A stretch of 44,415 bases of DNA from Paludibaculum sp. (GTDB lineage: Bacteria; Acidobacteriota; Terriglobia; Bryobacterales; Bryobacteraceae). Numbering within the stretch: the first letter of the stretch is position 1; each line of letters begins with the position of its first letter. This document shows positions 1 to 8,468 of the stretch, piece by piece. The stretch is taken from contig JARKQJ010000137.1 in assembly GCA_029973955.1 (NCBI GenBank), positions 1 through 44,415 on the forward strand. The letters run 5' to 3'. A model generated the notes under the pieces. The model searched no databases. It was not told the DNA's origin and saw only the letters and a program-made list of their open reading frames with translations. Position numbers and translations under genes: made by a program.

Positions 1-254
1 GAGGGGGCGCGGACTTGGGCCGGTGCTTGCGAGAGGTGGCAGCGGCGCAGTGGCTGGAAGGAGGGAGAGGCGCGAGGGGACGCGGACTTGGGCCGGTGCT
101 TGCGAGAGGTGGCAGCGGCGCAGTGGCTGGAAGGAGGGAGAGGCGCGAGGCGGCGCGGACTTGGGCCGGTGTTTGCGGGCGGTGGCAGCCGCGCAGTGGC
201 TGGAAGGACAGAGAGGCGCGAGGGGGCGCGGACTTGGGCCGGTGCTTGCGAGCG
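1..254. repeat. 73-bp tandem repeat array (left edge)
   Basis: The motif GGACTTGGGCCGGTG starts at 11, 84, 157 and 230, an exact 73-bp period, with GCAGTGGCTGGAAGGA recurring inside each unit. About three and a half copies are visible. The first two are nearly identical and the third and fourth have substitutions. The array runs off the left edge, so its true size is unknown. It ends about 40 bp before the permease start and keeps one reading frame open through it, but that peptide is Arg/Gly-rich and repetitive and I do not regard it as coding. Confidence 0.9.
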
Positions 255-280
255 GCGGGGCGGATGCGGTTGGAGGGCGA

Positions 281-286
281 TATACT
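281..286 (+). promoter_or_regulatory. Putative -10 element (TATACT) of the permease gene
   Basis: TATACT ends nine bases before the ATG at 296 in otherwise GC-rich sequence. If it is a -10 box, transcription would begin at or just before the start codon, leaving no room for a Shine-Dalgarno site. No clear -35 hexamer is visible because that position falls in the repeat array. Confidence 0.4.
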
Positions 287-295
287 CGTCGCAAC

Positions 296-1609
296 ATGCT
301 TCCTGCTTATCTGTCTAAGGCCGTGCCGAATCCGGCGGCGAACCGGGCGCCTTGGTATCGCAATACGGCTCCGAGCTACGCCGGGGTGTTCCTTTGGATC
401 GCGTTCTACAACTCCATCGCTCAGGGGACCATTACCCAGGCCGGGCTTGGTGTGTGCCTGCTCGGGCTGGTTGTGGCCGGGCTGCTGAGTTACGGGCTCT
501 ATTACTTCGTTCCGGCCATGCTGGGGATGAAGACCGGCCATCCACTTTACGTCGTCGGCAGCTCCACGTTCGGAACCAAGGGCGGATACCTCATGCCCGG
601 TTTGCTCATGGGCTTGCTGCAGGTGGGCTGGTTTTGCGTGGCTACGTTCTTCTCCGCCAAGTTCATTCTCTCGGGGTTAAGGATGGAGGCCGCTCCGAGA
701 AGCGTGCCGTTTATCGTGGCTGGCGTCGTGTGGGGCTATGCCATGGCGTTCATCGGCGTGAAAGGCATCGGCTATGTGGCCAAGGTCTCCACCGTGCTGA
801 ACTTCATTCCTCTGCTCATGATCGTGCTCGTGTTCGCGAAGACGTACGCAGGTGTCGGGCAGTATGCTCCGCCGGTGGAGAACTCCTTCGGCGCGTTCAC
901 GATGGTGCTGCAGATCGTCATCGGGTTCTTCGCCACTGCCGGCGCGGCGGGCGCGGACTTCGGCAGCAACAGCCGGAACGCTGGAGACGTGAAATGGGGC
1001 GGGCTGGTCGGCATCGCCCTGGCCGTGCTGATCGCGGGCGGACTGCCCATGCTGTCGGTGGCCGGAGCGAAAGGGCTCAACCCGGCTTTAAGTTCGCTGC
1101 AATACGACGCCGTGATTCCTTCGATGGGCGGCGGGCTGGCCTCGGCGATGTTCTTCCTGTTCGCGATCGCTTCGATTCCGCCCACCTGCTTCTGCGCGTT
1201 CATCGCGAGCAACAGCTTCTCCACCATGCTGCCGGGCATTCCGCGCATGACTTCCACCATGGCTGCGGTGACGGTGGCCATCGTGCTGGCGGTGACGGGC
1301 GCGGCGGAGAACCTGATCGGGTTCTTCAGCATCGTCGGGGCTTCGTTCGGTCCGATCTGCGGGGCGATGGCGGCGGATTACCTGCTGAGCGGCCGGAAGT
1401 GGAATGGGCCTCGCGAAGGGGTCAATTGGGCGGGCTACCTGGCCTGGGCGGTCGGGTTCTTTGTGGGAATCCTGCCGTTCGTGCCGGCGTTTGCGGGTGT
1501 GAAGGATTATGTTCAGCCGGCCGCGCTGTATAGCTTCGTCGCCGGATTTGTGATCTATGCGATTGCCGCCAAGGCAGGGCTGCAGCCGAAGACCGTTGCG
1601 ATGCAGTGA
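296..1609 (+). CDS. NCS1/CodB-like purine-cytosine permease
   Basis: This is a 437-residue polytopic inner-membrane transporter resembling the nucleobase:cation symporter-1 (cytosine/purine permease) family, which imports nucleobases or related compounds with a cation. The whole length is hydrophobic with about 12 predicted membrane segments and short polar loops, matching the usual family length of 420-480. The N-terminal region before the first helix carries an APWYRNTAPSYAGVF stretch typical of the family. I chose the ATG at 296 because everything upstream in frame is translated tandem repeat. A TATACT hexamer lies 9 nt before it and no ribosome binding site is visible. The gene stands alone; the next gene is on the other strand. 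Substrate cannot be assigned from sequence; cytosine, allantoin or hydantoin are possible. Confidence 0.8.
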   Translation: MLPAYLSKAVPNPAANRAPWYRNTAPSYAGVFLWIAFYNSIAQGTITQAGLGVCLLGLVVAGLLSYGLYYFVPAMLGMKTGHPLYVVGSSTFGTKGGYLMPGLLMGLLQVGWFCVATFFSAKFILSGLRMEAAPRSVPFIVAGVVWGYAMAFIGVKGIGYVAKVSTVLNFIPLLMIVLVFAKTYAGVGQYAPPVENSFGAFTMVLQIVIGFFATAGAAGADFGSNSRNAGDVKWGGLVGIALAVLIAGGLPMLSVAGAKGLNPALSSLQYDAVIPSMGGGLASAMFFLFAIASIPPTCFCAFIASNSFSTMLPGIPRMTSTMAAVTVAIVLAVTGAAENLIGFFSIVGASFGPICGAMAADYLLSGRKWNGPREGVNWAGYLAWAVGFFVGILPFVPAFAGVKDYVQPAALYSFVAGFVIYAIAAKAGLQPKTVAMQ

Positions 1610-1628
1610 GCGGCGGCGCGGGCCGGGC

Positions 1629-1988
1629 TCACGGCTTGGGGCGCTTCAGGAAGAAGGCGTGGTCCACGTAGCTTTCGGGCTTGTACTGGACAGAGACCAT
1701 TTCCCAGCCTTGATCGCCCAGTTTGGCGAGCGTCTTACCCATCACTTCGGGCAGCCTCCAGGCCAGAGATCGGCCTGTTTTGTTCACCAGGATCTCCTCG
1801 GTCTCCTCTTGGATGCCCTTCTCCGTGAAGTAGCGGATGTAGGCGACGAGCCGTCCCTGCGTGCCGTCTGACGCATCGGCGCCCCAGACGTAACAGTACT
1901 CCCACTTCTGGACAGGTTTGCGCGGAGTTTCCGATTGGGCCGGGAGAAGCGTCGCTAACGCGAAAAGGAGGGCGGCGGCGGTTTTCAT
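1629..1988 (-). CDS. Small secreted DUF4177-like protein
   Basis: This is a 119-residue protein with an N-terminal signal peptide (MKTAAALLFALATLLPAQS). The mature part begins with KWEY at about residues 28-31 and ends with a GWEMVSVQY...FFLKRPKP pattern. That arrangement of KWEY near the N-terminus, GWE in the middle and a terminal FFLKRP is what I associate with the small DUF4177 domain, whose function is unknown. It lies 34 bp downstream of the sugar isomerase gene on the same strand. However, a TAAAAT hexamer 6 nt before the ATG suggests its own promoter. The family call is moderate; secretion is better supported than function. Confidence 0.7.
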   Translation of the reverse strand: MKTAAALLFALATLLPAQSETPRKPVQKWEYCYVWGADASDGTQGRLVAYIRYFTEKGIQEETEEILVNKTGRSLAWRLPEVMGKTLAKLGDQGWEMVSVQYKPESYVDHAFFLKRPKP

Positions 1989-1994
1989 GCCGCC

Positions 1995-2000
1995 ATTTTA
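1995..2000 (-). promoter_or_regulatory. Putative -10 element (TAAAAT) for the DUF4177-like gene
   Basis: On the minus strand TAAAAT is followed by GGCGGC and then the ATG at 1988, a gap of six bases. This would give an essentially leaderless mRNA. No good -35 match is present. Confidence 0.4.
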
Positions 2001-2022
2001 CGCCCTCTATTTCCTGAAAGCA

Positions 2023-2913
2023 CTATGCGCCGTATGCGGCGGCGAGCTGTTTCCTGACGAATTCCAGGTCTTTGCGGATGGATTCGAGGTCTTCGCCGCC
2101 GGGGTATTCCTGGTGGAGGGAGAGCGGGCCGGTGAAGGCGGCTTTGGCGTAGGCTGTGAAGAACTCGGGCCAGGGGACCATGCCTTCGCCTAGCGGGCAC
2201 CAGATGTTGGCCCATTTGCCGTTCTTCTTGCCCCAGTAGAAGTCCTTGATGGCGGACATCTTCAGGCGGGGGAGAGCGATATCGAGCGAGACGCGGTAGT
2301 TGAAGAGGCCGCCTTCGATGACGGAGTGGCCGGGATCGAAGTAATAACCGCCGTCTTTTTCCGGGCAGCCGGTGAGGATTTCGCGGTAGTCCCAGATGGC
2401 GCAGCCGACGTCGGCGCCGGAGTGGTTGTGGAGGCCGGCGGTGAGCCCGTAGTTGGAAGAGAGCGCGACAAGGCCGTGGAATTTGGCCTTGCAGGCGGCG
2501 ATGGTGGAGAGGACGTTGGGCTGGTCCTTCTTATAGGTCCAGTAGCCGATTTTGTAGAGCGGGATGCCGCACTTCCGCATGGCTTCGAAGGTGGGTTTGG
2601 CGGCGGGGTCGTCCGCGCTCTTGAGGTCGGTGGTGACCATGGGCACGGAGAGACCGTGTTTGCGGATGGCGTCGACGGCCTTGGGGAGGTCTTCGGCGAC
2701 ACGCTCGGGCAGGACGTGGCCTTTGGGACGGACAGTGAGGTCGATGCCTTCGAAGCCGAGATCCTTGGCCTTGGCGCCGAGTTCGTCCCACTGGAACTGG
2801 GCCATGTGCTTCGAGAAGACGCAGAGGGTGGGCCGTTTGCGGGGCTGCGCGGCACTGATTTGCGCGGAAAGCGGCAGCGCAGCCGTGGAGAGGACGAAGT
2901 GGCGGCGGGTCAT
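2023..2913 (-). CDS. Secreted sugar phosphate isomerase/epimerase (AP endonuclease 2 TIM barrel)
   Basis: This 296-residue protein resembles the xylose isomerase-like TIM-barrel superfamily (sugar phosphate isomerases/epimerases, IolE and hydroxypyruvate isomerase relatives). It begins MTRRHFVLSTAALPLSAQ, a twin-arginine-type signal, so it is probably exported folded. Barrel features include FEGIDLTVRP near residue 55, GLHNHSG in the middle (a typical metal-ligand histidine region), YYFDPGHS (Asp and His ligands) and a late SLHQEYPGGED (Glu ligand region). It starts 6 nt after the stop of the oxidoreductase gene and forms an operon with it. Such oxidoreductase/isomerase pairs are common in carbohydrate-degrading Acidobacteriota and Planctomycetes. 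The exact substrate is not known. Confidence 0.85.
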   Translation of the reverse strand: MTRRHFVLSTAALPLSAQISAAQPRKRPTLCVFSKHMAQFQWDELGAKAKDLGFEGIDLTVRPKGHVLPERVAEDLPKAVDAIRKHGLSVPMVTTDLKSADDPAAKPTFEAMRKCGIPLYKIGYWTYKKDQPNVLSTIAACKAKFHGLVALSSNYGLTAGLHNHSGADVGCAIWDYREILTGCPEKDGGYYFDPGHSVIEGGLFNYRVSLDIALPRLKMSAIKDFYWGKKNGKWANIWCPLGEGMVPWPEFFTAYAKAAFTGPLSLHQEYPGGEDLESIRKDLEFVRKQLAAAYGA

Positions 2914-2919
2914 GAGGGG

Positions 2920-4248
2920 TTACCCGAGTTTGTATGGCGCGCGGTACTGGTAGCTGAGGAGCTTATTGGCCGCGGGGTTGTTGGTGAATTTTTCGGCCTT
3001 GGCGTCCCATTCGAGGTAGCTCTTGGTGCGCAGGGCGATGTGGCCCATGATGCAGGCCGAGGTGGAGAGATGGCCGTCGAGGACGTCGCAATTGCACTTG
3101 GCGCGGGACTTGACGCAATCGAGGAAATTGCGGGCGTGGGGATAGGTTTCGGCGAAACCGTCACCGGCGGTCTTGGGCTCCATGGCCGGTTTCTTGGAGG
3201 GGCCGTAGCCTTTTTCCAGGCCGCGGTTGAGAGGGGTGCGCTGGCCGAAGAGGACTTCGGTGGTCTTCTCGGGGACGACCTCCCAGCGGCCGCTCTGAAG
3301 GTACATCGTGCCTTTGGTACCACGGATTTCGAGTTCGCTGTTTTTGGCGTTGGTGGGGGCGCCGTTGGCGTTGTATTGGGTGAAGACGACGAGGGTGTCG
3401 CCGTAGTCCCAGAGGACCTCGCAGGTGTCGGGGATCTCGCGGTTGTCCTTGATGGCGTACTTGCCGCCCATGGCGACGACAGACTTGGGCGCATCCTTGC
3501 CGAGGCACATGCGGATGAAGTCCATGTAGTGGACGCCGAAGTTGGTGATCTGGCCGCCGGAGTAGTCGTAGAACCAGCGGAAGTTGTAGAACGTGCGGTT
3601 GAGGTTGTAGGGGACCTTGGGTGCGGGTCCGAGCCAGGCGTCCCACATGGCTTCGTTGGGCGGCGCGGCGTTGGGCGCGTTGCCGATGCCGTTGGGCCAC
3701 TCGTTCTGGACGTGGTAGCCCTTGGCGACGGTGACGTGGCCGAGACCGCCGTTACGGATGAATTCGGCGGCGTCGCGGAGGGATTGGACGCTGCGGCGAT
3801 GGATGCCGACCTGGGTGACGCGCTTGGTTTCGGCGGCGACCTGGACCATGCGGCGGCCCTCCGAGATGGTGAGCGAGAGGGGCTTTTCGCAGTAGACGTC
3901 CTTGCCGGCGCGGCAGGCTTCGATGAACATGAGGGCGTGCCAGTGGTCCGGGGTGGCGACGACGACGGCGTCGATCTCTTTGTCGTCGAGGAGTTTCTTG
4001 TACTCCTTGTACTTCCTGGGCGTGGCGCGGGACTTCTTGATGGCGAAGTCCATGTAGTCTTCACGGAGGTCGCAGACGGCTGCGGTGACCTGGTCTCCGT
4101 GTTCCAGGAAGGCGTCGTGAACCTGGTCTCCGCGGTTGCCGAGACCGATGTAGCCCATGCGAACTTTGTCGTTAGCGCCGAGGATGCGGCCATAGCTGAG
4201 GGCCGTGGCGGCGAGAGCGGTTTTGGAGAAGTCGCGGCGTGTAGTCAT
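2920..4248 (-). CDS. Exported Gfo/Idh/MocA family oxidoreductase
   Basis: This is a 442-residue NAD(P)-dependent oxidoreductase. It starts MTTRRDFSKTALAATALS, a twin-arginine signal, followed by the Rossmann motif GYIGLGNRG (residues 32-40) and the family hallmark EKP (121-123), whose lysine is catalytic in characterised members. Length and layout fit the secreted members acting on glycosides or polyols. I chose the ATG at 4248 because a GAGGTG ribosome binding site lies about 9 nt upstream and because a longer reading would run across the promoter and start of the divergent GDPD gene. It is the first gene of an operon with the sugar isomerase. Substrate is unknown. Confidence 0.9.
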   Translation of the reverse strand: MTTRRDFSKTALAATALSYGRILGANDKVRMGYIGLGNRGDQVHDAFLEHGDQVTAAVCDLREDYMDFAIKKSRATPRKYKEYKKLLDDKEIDAVVVATPDHWHALMFIEACRAGKDVYCEKPLSLTISEGRRMVQVAAETKRVTQVGIHRRSVQSLRDAAEFIRNGGLGHVTVAKGYHVQNEWPNGIGNAPNAAPPNEAMWDAWLGPAPKVPYNLNRTFYNFRWFYDYSGGQITNFGVHYMDFIRMCLGKDAPKSVVAMGGKYAIKDNREIPDTCEVLWDYGDTLVVFTQYNANGAPTNAKNSELEIRGTKGTMYLQSGRWEVVPEKTTEVLFGQRTPLNRGLEKGYGPSKKPAMEPKTAGDGFAETYPHARNFLDCVKSRAKCNCDVLDGHLSTSACIMGHIALRTKSYLEWDAKAEKFTNNPAANKLLSYQYRAPYKLG

Positions 4249-4280
4249 ATTGGATTTCACCTCAATATATCCTGAATGTG

Positions 4281-5126
4281 ATGCCATCCAAGATTCTACT
4301 CACTCTGGCGCTAACTGTCATGACAATTACTTCAGGTTCACCGATAGAGGTCCACGGGCACCGTGGCGCGCGGACGATGCGGCCGGAAAACACGCTGCCC
4401 GCGTTCGAGTATGCGATCGGGGTAGGCGTGGACTACCTGGAGCTGGATCTGAACGTAACCAAGGACGACGTGCTGGTGGTGTCGCACGATTCGCTGATCA
4501 ACCGGAAGATCTGCGCGGGGCCGGAAGGGGAGACGGCGATCCGGAAACTGACGCTGGCCCAGGTGAAGCAGTTCGACTGCGGCGGGACGAAGAATCCGGA
4601 TTTCCCGAAGCAGCAACTTGTGCCGGGCACGAAGATTCCGACCTTTGACGAAGTGCTGGCGCTGGCGCCTAAAGGAAAGTTCAAGTTCAACGTGGAGACG
4701 AAGAGCGACCCGAAGAAGCCGGAGCTATCGCCGGAACCGCGAAAGTTCGCGGAGATGGTGGCGGCGGCGGTCCGGAAGCACAAGCTGGAGCAGAGGGTAC
4801 TGGTGCAGAGCTTCGACTGGCGGACTCTGCACGCGATGAAGGAGATTGCGCCGGAGATCCAGTTGTCGGCGCTGTACGGCGGGCTGCCGAAGGAGTTTAC
4901 GGTGATCTCGAAGGAGGCGGGCGGGACGCAGGTGGTCTCCGTCCATTACCTGCTGGTGACCAAGGGAAAGGTGGAGAGTGCGCACAAGGCGGGGATCCAG
5001 GTGGTGCCGTGGACTCCGAACGAGGAAGGACAGTGGAAGCGGCTGATCAGCGACGGCGTGGACGCGATCATCACGGACGATCCGGCGGCGCTGATTGAGT
5101 ACCTGAAGAAGAACGGGTTACGCTAG
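4281..5126 (+). CDS. Secreted glycerophosphodiester phosphodiesterase
   Basis: This 281-residue protein of the GDPD (GlpQ/UgpQ) family hydrolyses glycerophosphodiesters to glycerol-3-phosphate and an alcohol. An N-terminal signal peptide (MPSKILLTLALTVMTITSG) is followed by the catalytic HGHRGAR motif near residue 27, RPENTLPAF, the metal-binding LELDLNVTKDD (E and D) and VVSHD. The C-terminal half retains the family VETK, VQSFDW, VVPWTPNE and ITDDP blocks, so the domain looks complete. The ATG at 4281 is preferred; a GTG directly before it at 4278 is an alternative. A TATATC hexamer lies 9 nt upstream, shared with the divergent oxidoreductase promoter region. It is followed closely by an esterase gene. 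Confidence 0.92.
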   Translation: MPSKILLTLALTVMTITSGSPIEVHGHRGARTMRPENTLPAFEYAIGVGVDYLELDLNVTKDDVLVVSHDSLINRKICAGPEGETAIRKLTLAQVKQFDCGGTKNPDFPKQQLVPGTKIPTFDEVLALAPKGKFKFNVETKSDPKKPELSPEPRKFAEMVAAAVRKHKLEQRVLVQSFDWRTLHAMKEIAPEIQLSALYGGLPKEFTVISKEAGGTQVVSVHYLLVTKGKVESAHKAGIQVVPWTPNEEGQWKRLISDGVDAIITDDPAALIEYLKKNGLR

Positions 5127-5132
5127 CCTTCA

Positions 5133-5918
5133 TTGGCTTCGCAACTGATCGTTCACGAAGACTTTGAATCCGCGGCGCTGGGCGGGCGGAGGACGGTGGT
5201 GGTGTATCTGCCGCCGGGTTACGCGCGGGACACGCGGCGGTTTTATCCCGTGCTGTACCTGCACGACGGGCAGAACGTCTTCGACGGGCGGACCTCGTAT
5301 GTGCCGGGGCAGTCCTGGCGGGTGCGGGAGTCGGCCGACGAACTACTGGGCCGGCGGAAGATGGAGCCGCTGATCATCGCGGCGGTATACCACGGCGGGG
5401 AGAACCGGCTGATGGAGTACACGCCGACGAAGACGCGGAAGCTGGGGGGCGGTGGACTGGCGGCGCACGGGAAGATGATGGTGGAAGAGCTGCGTCCGTG
5501 GTTGGCTGCGCGGTACCGGGCGCTGCCGCACGCGCGGCACACGGGGCTGGGCGGATCGTCGTTGGGCGGGCTGGCGACGCTGTGCCTGGGGCTGGAGCAT
5601 CCGAAGGTATACGGGAAGCTGGCGATCCTGTCGCCGTCGGTGTGGTGGGACCACCGGGTGGTGCTGAAGAGGCTGCAGGCGATGAGCCAGCCGCAGCGGC
5701 AGCGGATCTGGCTGGACATTGGGACGGCGGAAGGGGATGCGCCGTTCGGCTCGACCCGGGATGTGCGTTTACTCAAAGCACTCCTGGTGACGCGCGGCTG
5801 GCGGGAGGGGCGAAATCTGTACTATTTGGAAGTGGAGGGGGCGACGCACTCCGAGGCGGCCTGGGCGGCGCGAGTGCCGGAGATGCTGGAGTGGCTGTAC
5901 CCGCGGGCACCCCGGTAG
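5133..5918 (+). CDS. Putative esterase (esterase D/enterochelin-esterase-like alpha/beta hydrolase)
   Basis: This 261-residue alpha/beta hydrolase belongs to the putative esterase family. An early VVVYLPPGY strand is followed by the oxyanion-region YPVLYLHDGQNVFDG, then the nucleophile elbow GSSLGG with probable catalytic Ser143, LSPSVWW after it, and a C-terminal ATHSEAAW with probable catalytic His239. No signal peptide is visible. The frame starts with TTG at 5133, 6 nt after the GDPD stop, and there is no ATG in frame until well inside the fold, so TTG is the likely start and translation is probably coupled to the upstream gene. The substrate is not predictable. Confidence 0.85.
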   Translation: MASQLIVHEDFESAALGGRRTVVVYLPPGYARDTRRFYPVLYLHDGQNVFDGRTSYVPGQSWRVRESADELLGRRKMEPLIIAAVYHGGENRLMEYTPTKTRKLGGGGLAAHGKMMVEELRPWLAARYRALPHARHTGLGGSSLGGLATLCLGLEHPKVYGKLAILSPSVWWDHRVVLKRLQAMSQPQRQRIWLDIGTAEGDAPFGSTRDVRLLKALLVTRGWREGRNLYYLEVEGATHSEAAWAARVPEMLEWLYPRAPR

Positions 5919-5981
5919 CCAGTGTTAAACATTATTTAGGTTTGCGCCAGATCCTAGCTTGTTGTGATTAACTGTAAGGCA

Positions 5982-6926
5982 ATGAAACCCGTCCTATTCG
6001 CAATCCTGGCTGTTTTGCCGTTGTGCGCGCAGGTGAAGTTCAACAAGACTCCTGAGCGGATCGAGATTCAGATCGATGGCAAGCCCTTCAGCACGTTCTA
6101 TGTTGGGGGCGAAATTCCGAAGCCGTTTCTGGCCCCACTGCGGAGCGCCGATGGCGTGGTGGTAACGCGGCGGTTCCCGATGGAGAAGGTGGAGGGCGAG
6201 ACGCGCGACCATCCGCACCATCGCGGGCTGTGGTTCACGCATGGCGACGTCAACAAGATCGACTACTGGATGAACGAGTTGAACGCCAAGGACAAGAATC
6301 TCCATGGTCTGGTGAAGCTGGAGAAGGTGCAGCAGGTGAAGGACGGCAAGAAGTCCGGCACGATCAAGGCCTCTTTCATTTGGGAGACGGAGAAGAAGAC
6401 GCCGCTGTTGCGCGAGACGCGGACGATGACGTTCTACTCCGACCCGAAGCTGCGGATCATCGACTTCGACGCGACGTTGACGGCGTTGGACAAGGCGACG
6501 TTCGGCGATACGAAGGAAGGGTTCTTCGCGATCCGGCTGCGGGATGAACTGCGCGAGGCGAAGGGCACGGGCAAGATGACCAACGCCGAAGGCAAGACGA
6601 CGATGAAGCAGGTGTGGGGTGCGGCTTCGCCCTGGGTGGATTATTCGGGGACGCTGGAAGGCAGGAAGATGGGCGTGGCGATCTTCGACAGCCCGCTGAG
6701 CTTCCGGCATCCGACCTACTGGCACGCGCGGGACTATGGCCTGTTCGCGGCCAATGCGTTTGGGCTGCACGACTTCCTGCGGGACAAGACGAAGGACGGG
6801 AGCTACACGCTGGAGAAGGGGAAGAGCATGCGGTTCTTCTACAGAGTGGTGATCCATCCGGGCGACACGTCGGAGGCGGAGATCGCGAAGATGTACGACG
6901 CGTGGGTGAAGTCGGCGAAGAAGTAA
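5982..6926 (+). CDS. Secreted DUF6807 (PmoA-like) protein
   Basis: This is a 314-residue protein with a clear signal peptide (MKPVLFAILAVLPLCAQ). The mature protein has an early FYVGGEIPKPFLAPL block, then DHPHHRGLWFTHGDVN, a histidine-rich motif characteristic of the family annotated as DUF6807 or 'PmoA family'. It ends with a block around the HPTYWHARDYGLFAANAFG region and FFYRVVIHPGD. Despite the name there is no reason to link it to methane oxidation; the fold resembles aldose-epimerase-like beta-sandwiches and a carbohydrate role is more likely. The ATG at 5982 is preferred because it starts a good signal peptide just after an AAGG. A strong intrinsic terminator follows. Confidence 0.8.
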   Translation: MKPVLFAILAVLPLCAQVKFNKTPERIEIQIDGKPFSTFYVGGEIPKPFLAPLRSADGVVVTRRFPMEKVEGETRDHPHHRGLWFTHGDVNKIDYWMNELNAKDKNLHGLVKLEKVQQVKDGKKSGTIKASFIWETEKKTPLLRETRTMTFYSDPKLRIIDFDATLTALDKATFGDTKEGFFAIRLRDELREAKGTGKMTNAEGKTTMKQVWGAASPWVDYSGTLEGRKMGVAIFDSPLSFRHPTYWHARDYGLFAANAFGLHDFLRDKTKDGSYTLEKGKSMRFFYRVVIHPGDTSEAEIAKMYDAWVKSAKK

Positions 6927-6947
6927 ACATCAGGTTTGGCAATATGG

Positions 6948-6987
6948 CCGGCGCGGAGGTTCGCTTCCGCGCCGGTTTTGCTTTTCT
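6948..6987 (+). terminator. Rho-independent terminator after the DUF6807 gene
   Basis: CCGGCGCGGA (6948-6957) pairs perfectly with TCCGCGCCGG (6966-6975) across an 8-nt loop. It is followed at once by TTTTGCTTTTCT. It ends the unit 21 nt after the stop codon and separates it from the sensor kinase. Confidence 0.92.
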
Positions 6988-7049
6988 GGGGAGATTCGCC
7001 GGCACCTGCTTCACACACGGGGATGACGCGCGCCTGACGTACAATCGAG

Positions 7050-8468
7050 ATGAATCGAGACGAGCCGATGAGCGGTCCGCTGGAAGCAAGAGGGGCGGTC
7101 CGGCCGGGGCTGGACAGACCGGCGGGGGCGACGAGCAGTGCGCTATGGTTCGGTCTGGCGGGGTTGCTGCTGCTCTTCGCGGGCCTGGCTGCCGACACAT
7201 TCCGGACACTCAGGAACGTAGACGACGCCGGCAGGGGCTTGCGCATGGAGACGCGGCGCCGGGATGGGCAACTGGACCGGTTGAGGGCGGACATCTACCG
7301 CTCGTCGACCGTACTGCGGGACCACCTGCTGGAGCCGGACGATCGGCGAGCCATGGCTCAGAAGGCCGAGTTGGAGCACCTACGCGGGCAAATCTCCGAG
7401 GATTTGCGCTCGTACGAGCAGGAGATGCCGCCAACGGAGAAGGAGGCGGTCCGCCAGTTGAGGCTGCGGGTGGAAAGCTATTGGGCGGCGATGCAGCCAG
7501 CGTTGTCGTGGAACGCGCCGGAAAGAAGGGCCGCCGGCGGACGGTTTTTGGTGGACACGGTGATTCCCTTGCGCACGGAGATGGTGGAGCTGACGCGGCA
7601 GATCACGAGATTGAACGAGCGTGATCTGGATGCGGCAGAGGAGCGGGTTCGGGCCGTGCAAACGCATTTCCGCAATCGAATGGCTGCTACGTCCGCGGGC
7701 GCGCTGGTGCTGGGACTGCTGGTGGGTGGGGCGACCATCCGGCGAGTGCGGCGATTGGAGGCGGAGACCGCGGCGCGGTTTGAGGAGGTGGAGGAGGCGC
7801 GGCTGGAATTGCAGAATCTTTCGGCGCGGCTGGAGAGCGCACAGGAGGAGGAGCGAAAGAGGATCGCGTGCGAGTTGCATGATGAGGTCGGCCAGGGGAT
7901 GTCGGCGATGCTGGTGGAGTTGGGCCGGGCGGAGGCCGCTCCGGACGGAGCGAGCCGGGCGGAGCGTTTAGCATCGGCGCGCAGAATGGCGGAGTCGAGT
8001 GTGGGGATGGTGCGGAATCTGGCGTTGAAGCTGCGGCCGTCGATGTTGGACGATTTGGGTCTGGTGGCGGCTTTGCGGTGGCAAGGCAGGGAGATGGCGC
8101 GGCGGCACGGCCTGGCGGTGAAGATGATAACCGATGACGTGACAGACGAGCTGCCGGAATCCTACCGGACTTGCCTGTACCGCGGCGTGCAGGAGGCGTT
8201 ACACAATTGCGCGAAGCATGCTCATGCCGGGCAGGCGCGGGTGGTAGTCCAGCAGGATTCCGAGGGTGTTTCGGTGACAGTGCAGGATGACGGGGTCGGT
8301 TTCGATCCGCGGGAAGAGAAGGGGATGGGGTTGTTAGGAATGGAAGAGAGAGTGAGGCGGCTGGGGGGCGAGTTCTCGATCGCTTCGAGTCCAGGAGGAG
8401 GGACAGTGCTGGCGATCCGCCTGCCGCTGCCAGCCGGCAAGCCGGCCGAATCGGAGAAGCGAGGATGA
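7050..8468 (+). CDS. NarL-type sensor histidine kinase (HisKA_3)
   Basis: This 472-residue membrane sensor kinase has a first membrane helix at about 31-48, an extracytoplasmic helical region of about 160 residues, a second helix at about 212-228, then a coiled segment leading into the dimerisation domain. The phospho-acceptor box ERKRIACELHDEVGQGM places the autophosphorylated histidine at residue 277, typical of HisKA_3. The ATPase domain has an N-box (GVQEALHNCAKHA), G1 (DDGVGFD) and G2 (GMGLLGMEERV). The stop overlaps the start of the response regulator by 4 nt (ATGA), so the two are co-translated. The ligand is unknown. The start could instead be the in-frame ATG at 7068, since TACAAT at 7040-7045 lies too close to 7050 to act as its -10. 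Confidence 0.93.
   Translation: MNRDEPMSGPLEARGAVRPGLDRPAGATSSALWFGLAGLLLLFAGLAADTFRTLRNVDDAGRGLRMETRRRDGQLDRLRADIYRSSTVLRDHLLEPDDRRAMAQKAELEHLRGQISEDLRSYEQEMPPTEKEAVRQLRLRVESYWAAMQPALSWNAPERRAAGGRFLVDTVIPLRTEMVELTRQITRLNERDLDAAEERVRAVQTHFRNRMAATSAGALVLGLLVGGATIRRVRRLEAETAARFEEVEEARLELQNLSARLESAQEEERKRIACELHDEVGQGMSAMLVELGRAEAAPDGASRAERLASARRMAESSVGMVRNLALKLRPSMLDDLGLVAALRWQGREMARRHGLAVKMITDDVTDELPESYRTCLYRGVQEALHNCAKHAHAGQARVVVQQDSEGVSVTVQDDGVGFDPREEKGMGLLGMEERVRRLGGEFSIASSPGGGTVLAIRLPLPAGKPAESEKRG

Noticed and set aside
23..295. N-terminal extension of the permease through the 73-bp repeats
   Set aside because: The added 91 residues are translated tandem repeat with no membrane or signal character; the ATG at 296 follows a -10-like box and begins a normal family N-terminus.
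2326..4275. Long open frame antisense to the oxidoreductase and isomerase genes
   Set aside because: Gly/Val/Glu/Asp-rich translation with no domain, produced by the codon bias of the two well-supported minus-strand genes.
5964..6926. Methane monooxygenase subunit (from the 'PmoA' family label of the DUF6807 protein)
   Set aside because: The protein is a soluble secreted beta-rich protein with a signal peptide, not a membrane PmoA, and no pmoB/pmoC genes are present.
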